DNA of 8,887 nucleotides, from assembly GCA_937901265.1 (NCBI GenBank), contig CALCHA010000665.1:1-8887 (forward strand), read 5' to 3'. The notes under the pieces were generated by a model. It searched no databases. It had not been told where the DNA came from and saw only the letters and a list, made by a program, of their open reading frames with translations. The translations under genes and the position numbers were made by a program. Below, piece by piece: positions 1 through 5,854 of this stretch; the stretch's first letter is position 1; each line of letters starts with the position of its first letter. Source of the DNA: an uncultured Phycisphaerales bacterium (GTDB lineage Bacteria; Planctomycetota; Phycisphaerae; WQYP01).

Positions 1-621
1 CTGACCCTCCGCCCCAAACGTCCCGCCATGGCCATGTGCCGGCAGGTGATCCGCACCCGTGTGATGCGGCGCCAGCGACGGATCCATCTGAATCCGCACC
101 TGCTGGATGATCCCCGACACGTGAAAAACCACAAACGCCATCAGCGCCAACGCAACCGTCACGCCGATGTTCCCCGTCGCCGTCCCGCCGATCTCCGGCA
201 GGTGCGTCCCCGCCTTCACATTGATCAGATAAATGACTTCGTGGATCGGCACAAGGCCCAGCAGATTGCAGAACAGGATGAAGAAAAAGGTGGTCCACAG
301 ATAAGGCACGAACCGGTCCGTGTTGTCTCCCAGCGCCGGCTTGAAAACCTCCGTCCGCAGGTAGGACATGATCGCTTCAAAAAAATTCCGCACGCCCGTC
401 GGCACCGGCTTGCTCTTCGACTGCGCCCCCATCATCGGGAAAATCAGCAGCATCAGCAGCGCCGCGATGATCATCATTGCCATGTGGCTTGTGAAAAACA
501 CCGGGTGGCCGAAGAGGTCGAACATCTTCACCGACGAAAGACGCTTGTCCTGTACGTGCTCCACCATATTGGCCGCGGCCAGCGTCTTGGATAACCCGAT
601 CAGGGAGGATATGCCCATCAT
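1..621 (-). CDS. atpB: F1Fo ATP synthase subunit a, C-terminus cut by window edge
   Basis: Subunit a of the membrane Fo sector forms the proton (or sodium) half-channels beside the c-ring. The 207 visible residues include an N-terminal stretch with FDLFGHPVFFTSH, a first membrane helix at about 44-66, the loop TGVRNFFEAIMSYLR (75-89) typical of the family, a second helix at about 105-125 ending in CNLLGLVP, and a third at about 151-172. The essential arginine of the fourth helix lies beyond the window, so ion-channel residues cannot be checked. A histidine-rich segment (residues 186-198, five His) follows helix 3 and looks like a loop insertion. Two ATGs are adjacent at 621 and 618; a GGAGG on the minus strand at 635-639 lies 13 bases upstream, rather far for a ribosome binding site. 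It is third in a leftward operon after atpZ and the AtpI-like gene; atpE and later genes should follow outside the window. Confidence 0.93.
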   Translation of the reverse strand, partial: MMGISSLIGLSKTLAAANMVEHVQDKRLSSVKMFDLFGHPVFFTSHMAMMIIAALLMLLIFPMMGAQSKSKPVPTGVRNFFEAIMSYLRTEVFKPALGDNTDRFVPYLWTTFFFILFCNLLGLVPIHEVIYLINVKAGTHLPEIGGTATGNIGVTVALALMAFVVFHVSGIIQQVRIQMDPSLAPHHTGADHLPAHGHGGTFGAEGQ

Positions 622-765
622 GCTTTTCTCACTTCCTCCACGCTTGCCCGGCACCGCCGGAAGAGACCGGCCCGACGTTCGTGCCGGCTTGTTTGGTTCG
701 ACATCTCAATCGACAAACCCGTTTTCGTCAACTGCCGCACGCTTATTTTGCGGCCCGTTTTCTGC
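622..765 (-). promoter_or_regulatory. Structured spacer before atpB with possible internal promoter
   Basis: This 144-base gap is long for an ATP synthase operon. Three things are visible. First, GCCGCA (734-739) and TGCGGC (749-754) form a perfect 6-bp stem with a 9-base loop, just after the AtpI-like stop codon. Second, alternating arms CCGGC (648-652), GCCGG (656-660), CCGGC (667-671) and GCCGG (683-687) can form mutually exclusive hairpins before the atpB start. Third, on the minus strand TTGACG (726-731) is separated by 17 bases from TGAGAT (703-708), a good -35 but poor -10 element. A 9-base direct repeat CCCGTTTTC occurs at 718-726 and 754-762. The segment might set atpB expression relative to the upstream genes through an extra promoter, RNA processing or translation control. 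This is inferred from base pairing only; no U-tract marks a terminator. Confidence 0.3.
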
Positions 766-1209
766 CTATGGCCGGGTCACCCAGATCGTCCCGGCGCTCT
801 CCGTCACCATCACCGCCACGTAGCACGCCGCCACGCAAACCACCAGAACCCCATGATCCAGCTTCCAGCCCGGACCGAACGCCAGCACCAACCCCGCAAA
901 GGTCAGCCCCATCCGCAGCAGCGTCGCCACCATCGTCAGCCGCACCACTGCCGTGGCACCCCGTCCCATCAACGCCAGCAGCGGCGTCACCGCCACCATC
1001 CCCGCCACCACCCCGATGATCATCGCCGCCAGCAACTCTCGCTGGTAGCCCCAGTTAAAGGACTTCATCAGCACCCACCCCAGGATTCCCACCGTCACCA
1101 CCCCCACCGGCGCGGCCAGCGCCACCACCAGACGCGCTCGCCCAAGGTTCTTCACCTCGCCCCGCCCACCGGGATACCGGGGCTCGGTTACACTCGCCGC
1201 ATCGCTCAT
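766..1209 (-). CDS. AtpI-like four-helix membrane protein of ATP synthase operon
   Basis: This is a 147-residue membrane protein with a short polar N-terminus (about 1-24) and four hydrophobic segments at about 27-48, 58-81, 88-112 and 118-137. Size, helix count and position between atpZ and atpB fit the AtpI / ATP synthase subunit I group. Known AtpI proteins have been linked to c-ring assembly and, in some bacteria, Mg2+ uptake; that role is carried over from the family and not visible here. No strong sequence motif was recognised, so context carries much of the call. The start at 1209 lies 25 bases after the atpZ stop, with only a weak GAG-type ribosome binding site, suggesting translation coupled to the upstream gene. 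The 144-base spacer to atpB is unusually long. Confidence 0.7.
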   Translation of the reverse strand: MSDAASVTEPRYPGGRGEVKNLGRARLVVALAAPVGVVTVGILGWVLMKSFNWGYQRELLAAMIIGVVAGMVAVTPLLALMGRGATAVVRLTMVATLLRMGLTFAGLVLAFGPGWKLDHGVLVVCVAACYVAVMVTESAGTIWVTRP

Positions 1210-1234
1210 GACTCAGACGCTTTCGCTCACGGGT

Positions 1235-1558
1235 TCATTTGTCCATTTTCATGGTCTGTTTGATCAGCAGATAAAAGCTGCCCACCAACGCAATTGCGAG
1301 CATCGTCAGCGTCGCGCCAAATTTCCACCCAAAGTGATTGTCGATCCAGCGGCCCATGAACAGGAAGATCGCGACCGTGCCCGCGAACTGCAGGCCCAGC
1401 CCACCCACCTTCCACATGGACATGTCGTCCGCTTGCTTCTGCTTGCTCGCCGGCGTTTCATCGCCCGGCAAGCCGGTCGATTTCGCTGCGAGCCGATCGA
1501 TCAGACCTTTAGGCGCGGCATCCCCCTCGGAGCGTCCGGAAGGTTCCCGCTCGGTCAT
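1235..1558 (-). CDS. atpZ: AtpZ/AtpI-family accessory protein, first gene of ATP synthase operon
   Basis: A 107-residue protein with a charged N-terminal extension (about 1-48) and two membrane helices at about 52-72 and 81-99. The segment GGLGLQFAGTVAIFLFMG followed by RWIDNHFG is characteristic of the short ATP synthase gene-1 family (AtpZ, also called AtpQ in some operons): a small residue-rich first helix, then a G/R-x-x-D turn. Such proteins are found at the head of atp operons and are thought to help assembly of the Fo sector or associated ion transport; biochemical detail here is unknown. The start at 1558 has a good ribosome binding site, GAGGTGA on the minus strand (1562-1568). It is followed after 25 bases by the AtpI-like gene. 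The N-terminal extension is rich in charged residues and probably cytoplasmic. Confidence 0.82.
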   Translation of the reverse strand: MTEREPSGRSEGDAAPKGLIDRLAAKSTGLPGDETPASKQKQADDMSMWKVGGLGLQFAGTVAIFLFMGRWIDNHFGWKFGATLTMLAIALVGSFYLLIKQTMKMDK

Positions 1559-1578
1559 AAATCACCTCGTATCGCCAT

Positions 1579-1607
1579 AAGTTACACCACCATTCAAAAT
1601 TCCTCAA
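1579..1607 (-). promoter_or_regulatory. Candidate promoter of the atpZ operon
   Basis: On the minus strand TTGAGG (1602-1607) is followed after exactly 17 bases by TAACTT (1579-1584). This matches the sigma-70 -35 box at four positions and the -10 box at its first two and last bases. Transcription would start near 1572, giving a short leader that includes the GAGGTGA ribosome binding site. The rest of the 236-base divergent region (1559-1794) shows no clear repeat, operator or hairpin, and I could not find a convincing promoter for the rightward LEPR-XLL gene. This is a weak match only. Confidence 0.28.
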
Positions 1608-1782
1608 CCCCCCGTGCAGAATTTCACAAATAACCCATGCCACCACCCCGCCCGTCATTTTTTGCCGCAACTCTTCCACGCTCTTGCAGCAAATAGAAAG
1701 TCCTTCCATTTCCCCAAATTTTCCACGCCCCCTTCCCCCGCATCGTACGGTTGTTCCAGACGGAGGCACGTCCCCTACAGAA

Positions 1783-1787
1783 GGGAG
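1783..1787 (+). promoter_or_regulatory. Ribosome binding site fixing the LEPR-XLL gene start
   Basis: GGGAG lies 7 bases before the ATG at 1795. The reading frame stays open upstream to an ATG at 1684, but that stretch encodes a proline-rich, non-repetitive sequence without a ribosome binding site. Starting at 1795 puts the LEPR-XLL-type motif at the usual extreme N-terminus. Confidence 0.6.
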
Positions 1788-1794
1788 TCACCCT

Positions 1795-2514
1795 ATGCGG
1801 TCCCATCGGCCTGCGGTTCTCCTGGAAACCCTCGAATCTCGCGTTCTCCTTTCCGTTTGTCCCAGCCACCCTTCCCCCGCTCACGCCCCCCCTACCCCGC
1901 CCAGCCCCGTGATCTCCGCCGACCTCGGCAAGCTCAAGGCCGCGGGTGCCCGCTTCGTCGCCGACCTCAAAGCCGGCCTCGCCACCCTCAAGGCGGACCT
2001 CAACGCCTTGCGGAACGGCAGCCCCGCGGTCGATCCGCAAATCGTCGCCCTTCAGGCCAGGCTCGCCGCCGACCAGCTCGCCCTCGCCCCGCTCCTCGCC
2101 GGCGATCAGGCCGCCATCGACGCGGTGAATGCCCAATACGATGCCCTGCTCACCGCCGATCACGCGATCCTTGATGCCGCCCTCGACGACACCGCCCGGA
2201 GCAACGCCCAAGCCCGGCTCTCCGCCGACCAGAACAGCTACATGAGCGATGTCTCCGCCGTTGAGAACCAACTCACGCGCGACTCCGCGCCCATCGCCGC
2301 CGACCAGTACGCCCTGCAACTGGCGCTCGACGCCAACCCCGCGCAGAACGGCGACCCCAAGGCTCAGCTGGCCACCGACCGCTCAGCCCTCCGCGACACC
2401 CTCAAAGCCGACGGCGCCGCGATCACCGCTGCCCGCAAGCAGCTCAGCATGGACCTCCAAGGCTCGCGGCCGCGCGTGCTGGCAAGCTGCGTTCCCTATT
2501 TTGGCCGCGCGTAG
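1795..2514 (+). CDS. LEPR-XLL motif protein with 25-residue helical repeats
   Basis: A 239-residue protein. Residues 10-20 read LETLESRVLLS, a variant of the LExLEPRxLLS signature at the N-terminus of many planctomycete surface or secreted proteins; the usual proline is serine here. The motif's role is not established, but it is associated with export or surface targeting. A proline-rich linker (about 23-39) follows, then an Ala/Leu/Asp-rich region (about 41-220) predicted to be helical. It repeats with a 25-residue step: the Asp of an xAD or xxD motif falls at residues 43, 68, 93, 145, 170, 195 and 220. Extra Asp positions at 11 or 14 residues (57, 104, 206) suggest hendecad plus heptad coiled-coil geometry. 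The last 19 residues are basic and not repeat-like, ending 5 bases before the stop of the convergent gene. No enzymatic domain is visible. Likely an extracellular coiled-coil or structural protein; function unknown. Confidence 0.78.
   Translation: MRSHRPAVLLETLESRVLLSVCPSHPSPAHAPPTPPSPVISADLGKLKAAGARFVADLKAGLATLKADLNALRNGSPAVDPQIVALQARLAADQLALAPLLAGDQAAIDAVNAQYDALLTADHAILDAALDDTARSNAQARLSADQNSYMSDVSAVENQLTRDSAPIAADQYALQLALDANPAQNGDPKAQLATDRSALRDTLKADGAAITAARKQLSMDLQGSRPRVLASCVPYFGRA
1921..2451 (+). repeat. Seven degenerate 75-base (25-residue) coding repeats
   Basis: Units start with the Asp codon at 1921, 1996, 2071, 2146 (Leu instead of Asp, with the TAD shifted four residues downstream), 2227, 2302 and 2377. 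Six units are exactly 25 codons; the fourth is 27. Unit ends are alike: ARLAA, ARLSA, AQLAT and KQLSM precede the next Asp. The repeat is clear at protein level and degenerate at DNA level, so it looks old and selected for helical spacing rather than a recent tandem expansion. The start positions were checked against the nucleotide coordinates. Confidence 0.65.
2468..2512 (+). repeat. Ten-base direct repeat at the 3' end of the LEPR-XLL gene
   Basis: GGCCGCGCGT occurs at 2468-2477 and again at 2503-2512, overlapping the TAG stop codon. The first copy also overlaps the palindrome CGCGGCCGCG (2465-2474). The two copies bracket the non-repeat-like C-terminal tail of the protein. In GC-rich DNA this may be chance, but the position suggests a possible deletion or rearrangement point. 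Confidence 0.35.
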
Positions 2515-2519
2515 CGGGA

Positions 2520-4598
2520 TCACCGGAGCGCCGCGGCGATGTGCCCCAGGAATTGCCCCCATCGCCGCGCATGGGTGAATTCCCGCGTCACGACCTCTCG
2601 CATCTCCCCCGCCACCCGTTCCCGGGCCTCGCCATCCGCCAGATAGTGGCCGGCGAGCTCCCGGAACTCGGCGGCGCTGCCAAAACGCACCTGGCCCAAC
2701 TGCGGAAAGAGCACCGGTGCCTGTGCCAATTCCGCCCAATTTTCCAGCGCCCGCAGCTCCGCCTCCTCGTCGTAGCCCACCAGATGTTCCCGCAGTGTCG
2801 CCATCGCTCCCTGCGCCGCGGCATCCCCCGAAGCGCGCAGGGCCGCGAGGGTCCGCAGCCGCAGCGCCACGGAGCGCTGCCCCAGGGTGTGCAGAGCCGC
2901 GGACAAGGCTTCACCGCGCGAATCGTTGCCCGCCGTCCGGGTGAGGAAGAACCCCCCCGCCGCCAGGCTATCGAGCGAGCGCGAGTGCAAAAAGCCCCCT
3001 TCGATGAGCTGCAGGTTGATCCTCGATGCCTGGTAGATCGCGCGCAGCTCCTCCCCCTGCGCCGCCGGTCCTGCCGCGTACCGGGCCAGCCGCGGATGCT
3101 GCTCCCACCCCTTGCCGTACAGGCGCAAACTGCGGCCGGTGGCTTCCACAAAGTCGGCCGCCCAGTGCAGCGCCGCATGACGAAACGCCCGATCGGCGAT
3201 CAATGACAGCGACAGCGACAGCTCGTTGATCGTCGCCTCCGAGAGGCCGTAGGACCTCCCATGCTGTCGCAGGAGGCCCTGCAGGTCGGCGAATTCCCAG
3301 GTCCGCCCGGCCGCCGCCGCGCCGAGGATTTCGCCGCTGCACGTGCGAAACAACTCCCCCAGCGACGGTTGCCAGCGCGGTGCCTGCTGCGCCGCGATCT
3401 GCTCCGGACCGGCCGCCGCATTCGAAATAAAACTGATATCGCAGGCATATTTCTCGCGCATGGCCGCGCTCACCGGCGTCGCAGGGTAGCGGTGCGTGCA
3501 GGCGGCTGGATGGCAGAAAACAACGTTCCGCCGCGGCCAGCCGTGGAACGACCACCCATGCAACGCCCCATGTCCGGCCACGAACGTCAGAATGTCGAGG
3601 CTCGCCGTCGCCGCGGGCGTCCGCATGCAGGGCAGGTTGTCCTGATCCCAGCACAGAAAAGGCACGTGGGCGGGCAGCGCGGGATTCTCGTAACGCAGCC
3701 GGGAAATCTGCACGATCAGGTCCGGGCGATAAGCGGCGATCAGGGCCGGAAAAGGGTTTTCCAGCGAGGCGTCATCCGGTTCAATCGCCACGCGCATCTC
3801 GTGGCCCGCCTCCCCCGCCGCCGCCTGCAACTCGGCCACGGCATGCTGGAGTACGGTCGTGTAGCGCGACGTGATGCCCAGAATCCGCAAAGGCTGCCCA
3901 TCGTTAAATCGCGCCGCCCAGAACGCCCCATCCTTATCCGCGTAGTATTCCCTCGCCGCGCGCAAGGCCTCCTCACGCTCCGTCGCGCGCTGCGCCCGCA
4001 GCTCGCCGATTGCCTCCTCCACCGCCAGCGGCTGCCGGGCGCGCAGGTGGCAACGCACAAACTGCTCCGGCACCGACCAGCCCGGCTCCTGGCGCAGCGC
4101 CGCCTTGAAGCGCTGGAGCACGTCGCCGCCGACAAACCAGCGCGTCCGCGGGTGGCGGATCATCTCCTGCCAGTCGTGCAGGTGCAGAGCCATCGCCAGC
4201 GCCGCGGGGTCGGGATCGAGCACGTAGAGTGCCGGGGCGTAGCCGTTGTAGGTATCGACGGTGCTGCGAAAAACCTCCGCGAACAGCCAGCCAAACCCGA
4301 CGCCATCGAACACCACGGGATAGGGCAGCGGGGTGGCGGATTTGTCGAATTTCCACAGCGCGGTGGCCGCCTTGTGGTCGTTGAGCCCGCCGAGCCAGCT
4401 GCCCGAGCCGTCGGCGATCTGGTAATTGCCGTCAGGCATGGTGTGCAGGGTGTGGCCCGTCAAGTCGCCGGACGCCGCCTCAACCGCGGCGGCGGCGGCC
4501 GGCTCGCGCCCCGCCAGCGCCCGCAGGTTGGCGGCGAAACGCCGCGCCCGGCTGGTCCACGGGATCGACCCCACCCCTCTTGCAGTCACCACGGCCAT
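2520..4598 (-). CDS. Glycosyltransferase with CgeB-like C-terminal half and Maf-like N-terminal half
   Basis: A 692-residue cytoplasmic protein with no membrane helix seen. The C-terminal half resembles the CgeB / Glyco_trans_1_2 group of GT-B glycosyltransferases. A Rossmann-like start [12 protein letters not shown] is at about 237-248, followed by PDLIVQISR (292-300), CDISFISN (386-393), LYGKGW (493-498) and the nucleotide-sugar-binding-like segment [10 protein letters not shown] then [15 protein letters not shown] (about 527-553). In this last segment Asp543 sits where the family usually has Glu. The N-terminal third contains [23 protein letters not shown] and [11 protein letters not shown] (about 96-159), which recalls the Maf-type flagellin/surface glycosyltransferase N-domain; this is a tentative resemblance. 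Acceptor and donor are unknown; a surface glycan or glycoprotein role is inferred. The frame is open to an ATG at 4670, but GGAG (4605-4608) precedes 4598 by 6 bases, and the upstream codons use more A/T at the third position. Confidence 0.75.
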   Translation of the reverse strand: MAVVTARGVGSIPWTSRARRFAANLRALAGREPAAAAAVEAASGDLTGHTLHTMPDGNYQIADGSGSWLGGLNDHKAATALWKFDKSATPLPYPVVFDGVGFGWLFAEVFRSTVDTYNGYAPALYVLDPDPAALAMALHLHDWQEMIRHPRTRWFVGGDVLQRFKAALRQEPGWSVPEQFVRCHLRARQPLAVEEAIGELRAQRATEREEALRAAREYYADKDGAFWAARFNDGQPLRILGITSRYTTVLQHAVAELQAAAGEAGHEMRVAIEPDDASLENPFPALIAAYRPDLIVQISRLRYENPALPAHVPFLCWDQDNLPCMRTPAATASLDILTFVAGHGALHGWSFHGWPRRNVVFCHPAACTHRYPATPVSAAMREKYACDISFISNAAAGPEQIAAQQAPRWQPSLGELFRTCSGEILGAAAAGRTWEFADLQGLLRQHGRSYGLSEATINELSLSLSLIADRAFRHAALHWAADFVEATGRSLRLYGKGWEQHPRLARYAAGPAAQGEELRAIYQASRINLQLIEGGFLHSRSLDSLAAGGFFLTRTAGNDSRGEALSAALHTLGQRSVALRLRTLAALRASGDAAAQGAMATLREHLVGYDEEAELRALENWAELAQAPVLFPQLGQVRFGSAAEFRELAGHYLADGEARERVAGEMREVVTREFTHARRWGQFLGHIAAALR

Positions 4599-4604
4599 CC
4601 AACG

Positions 4605-4608
4605 CTCC
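4605..4608 (-). promoter_or_regulatory. Ribosome binding site choosing the 4598 start of the glycosyltransferase
   Basis: GGAG on the minus strand lies 6 bases before the ATG at 4598. The alternative tandem ATGs at 4670 and 4667 lack a recognisable ribosome binding site and would place the start against the -35 box of the divergent cysA promoter candidate. The long form would add 24 residues including rare codons such as ATA and AGG. Confidence 0.5.
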
Positions 4609-4670
4609 AGGATCTTCCCCCTGCCCTCCAACGTTATCGGCCCATTTCCTCCGAAAACGTCACCCATCAT

Positions 4671-4700
4671 CTGGCACGAACAGACTTCTGCCCCTATACT
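4671..4700 (+). promoter_or_regulatory. Candidate sigma-70 promoter of cysA
   Basis: CTGGCA (4671-4676, four of six matches to TTGACA) is followed after 18 bases by TATACT (4695-4700, five of six matches to TATAAT). Transcription would start near 4707, leaving a leader of about 30 bases. The gene's own ribosome binding site is weak (GGA/TGGA at 4716-4724). The 138 bases between the two divergent starts show no riboswitch-like structure that I recognise. Confidence 0.4.
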
Positions 4701-4736
4701 CTGGTCGAATTAGTAGGAAATGGAACCCCCCAGCGC

Positions 4737-5777
4737 ATGAGCATCCTTGCCAAAAACATCACCAAACGCTTTCCCCGCAAGGTGGCGCTCGACAACGTCA
4801 CCGTGGAAGCCCCCAGCGGTAAACTCGTGGCCCTGCTGGGACCCTCCGGGTGCGGCAAAACGACGCTCCTGCGCATCATCGCGGGCTTGGAATTTCCCGA
4901 TTCCGGCCAGGTGCTTTTTGAAGGCGAGGACGCGACCAACCGCTCCGCACGGCAACGCAGCGTCGGCTTTGTCTTCCAGCACTACGCCCTCTTTCGCCAC
5001 ATGAATATTTTCGAGAACGTGGCGTTTTCCCTCCGTGTGCGCAATCGCCCGCAGGAAGAGGTCGAATCACGCGTCGCCGAACTGCTCAAGCTGGTGCAGC
5101 TCGAAGAGCTCGCCAAGCGCTACCCGGCGCAACTTTCCGGCGGCCAGCGGCAACGCATCGCCCTGGCCCGGGCGCTCGCCGCGCGGCCCAAGGTGCTGCT
5201 CCTCGATGAGCCCTTCGGTGCCCTCGACGCGCAGGTCCGCAAAGACCTCCGCCGCTGGCTGCGCAAGCTCCATGATGAGATCCACGTCACCAGCCTCTTT
5301 GTCACCCACGACCAGGAAGAGGCCCTCGAAGTCGCCGATCAGGTCGTCATTTTCAGCCCCGGCAAGGTGGAGCAGGTCGGCACGCCGGAGGAAGTTTACA
5401 ACTCGCCGGCGAATCCGTTCGTCCTCAAATTCCTGGGCCACGTCAACATTTTTCATGGTCGCCAGCATGCCCCCGGCGCTCCCGACGGGCCCGAGACGTC
5501 GGGGGCCGATCGGGTGAAGTCCTACGTGCGGCCGCATGAAATCGAGCTGCTGCGCGAGGCGGACGCCGCCGGGCGTCGCGGCGACTGGGCGCGGGTGGCC
5601 TGGGTACACCGCGCCGGGGCCACCGTCAAGGTCGAGCTGGAGGTGGAGGGGGAGGGGCAACTGGTGATGGCCGAAGTGGCCCGCGAGAAATGGGCCTCGC
5701 TGGATCTGCAGCGCGGCGAGCGCGTGCTGGTGATCGCCCGGGACGCCCGCGTCTTTGCCGGCGATTACGAAATCTGA
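4737..5777 (+). CDS. cysA: CysA-type sulfate/thiosulfate ABC transporter ATP-binding protein
   Basis: A 346-residue cytoplasmic ATPase that would drive import of sulfate, thiosulfate or a related oxyanion through a membrane permease. The nucleotide-binding domain is complete: Walker A GPSGCGKT (35-42), Q-loop Gln81 in [20 protein letters not shown] (79-98 region), signature LSGGQ (133-137), Walker B VLLLDE (153-158) and switch His191 in [12 protein letters not shown]. The QHYALFRHM segment is typical of CysA. The C-terminal part (about 235-346) contains [10 protein letters not shown] (263-272) and matches the CysA TOBE-like regulatory domain; overall length is normal. No CysT, CysW or sulfate-binding protein is adjacent, so partners must be encoded elsewhere or the transporter substrate differs. 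The ATG at 4737 is chosen because homology begins with [12 protein letters not shown]; the open frame before it is antisense to the glycosyltransferase. A 77-base gap separates it from the next gene. Confidence 0.9.
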   Translation: MSILAKNITKRFPRKVALDNVTVEAPSGKLVALLGPSGCGKTTLLRIIAGLEFPDSGQVLFEGEDATNRSARQRSVGFVFQHYALFRHMNIFENVAFSLRVRNRPQEEVESRVAELLKLVQLEELAKRYPAQLSGGQRQRIALARALAARPKVLLLDEPFGALDAQVRKDLRRWLRKLHDEIHVTSLFVTHDQEEALEVADQVVIFSPGKVEQVGTPEEVYNSPANPFVLKFLGHVNIFHGRQHAPGAPDGPETSGADRVKSYVRPHEIELLREADAAGRRGDWARVAWVHRAGATVKVELEVEGEGQLVMAEVAREKWASLDLQRGERVLVIARDARVFAGDYEI

Positions 5778-5854
5778 CCGCCAGCGCCCTCCCCGGGAAC
5801 TTTTCCCAGCCCCACGCATCCAACCCGCAGCAACCTTTCTTACAGGAGTGGGCA

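Noticed and set aside
28..594. Plus-strand open frame rich in Arg and His over atpB
   Set aside because: The composition is typical of an antisense shadow, and the minus strand encodes clear ATP synthase subunit a.
1624..2319. Minus-strand Gly/Val-rich open frame opposite the LEPR-XLL gene
   Set aside because: The plus strand has a ribosome binding site, an N-terminal family motif and periodic repeats. The opposite frame would also run through the atp promoter region.
1921..2451. CRISPR array or DNA satellite suggested by the 75-base periodicity
   Set aside because: The repeat is conserved only at protein level and the DNA units differ widely, so it is coding periodicity.
3261..4736. Very long plus-strand open frame continuing into cysA
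   Set aside because: It is antisense to the glycosyltransferase, is Arg/Pro/His-rich with no domain, and CysA homology begins exactly at the ATG at 4737. GC-rich codon bias on the real strand removes stops on the other.
5795..5807. Small hairpin GGGAA-CTT-TTCCC after cysA as a terminator
   Set aside because: The stem is only 5 bp with a 3-base loop and has no following T-run.
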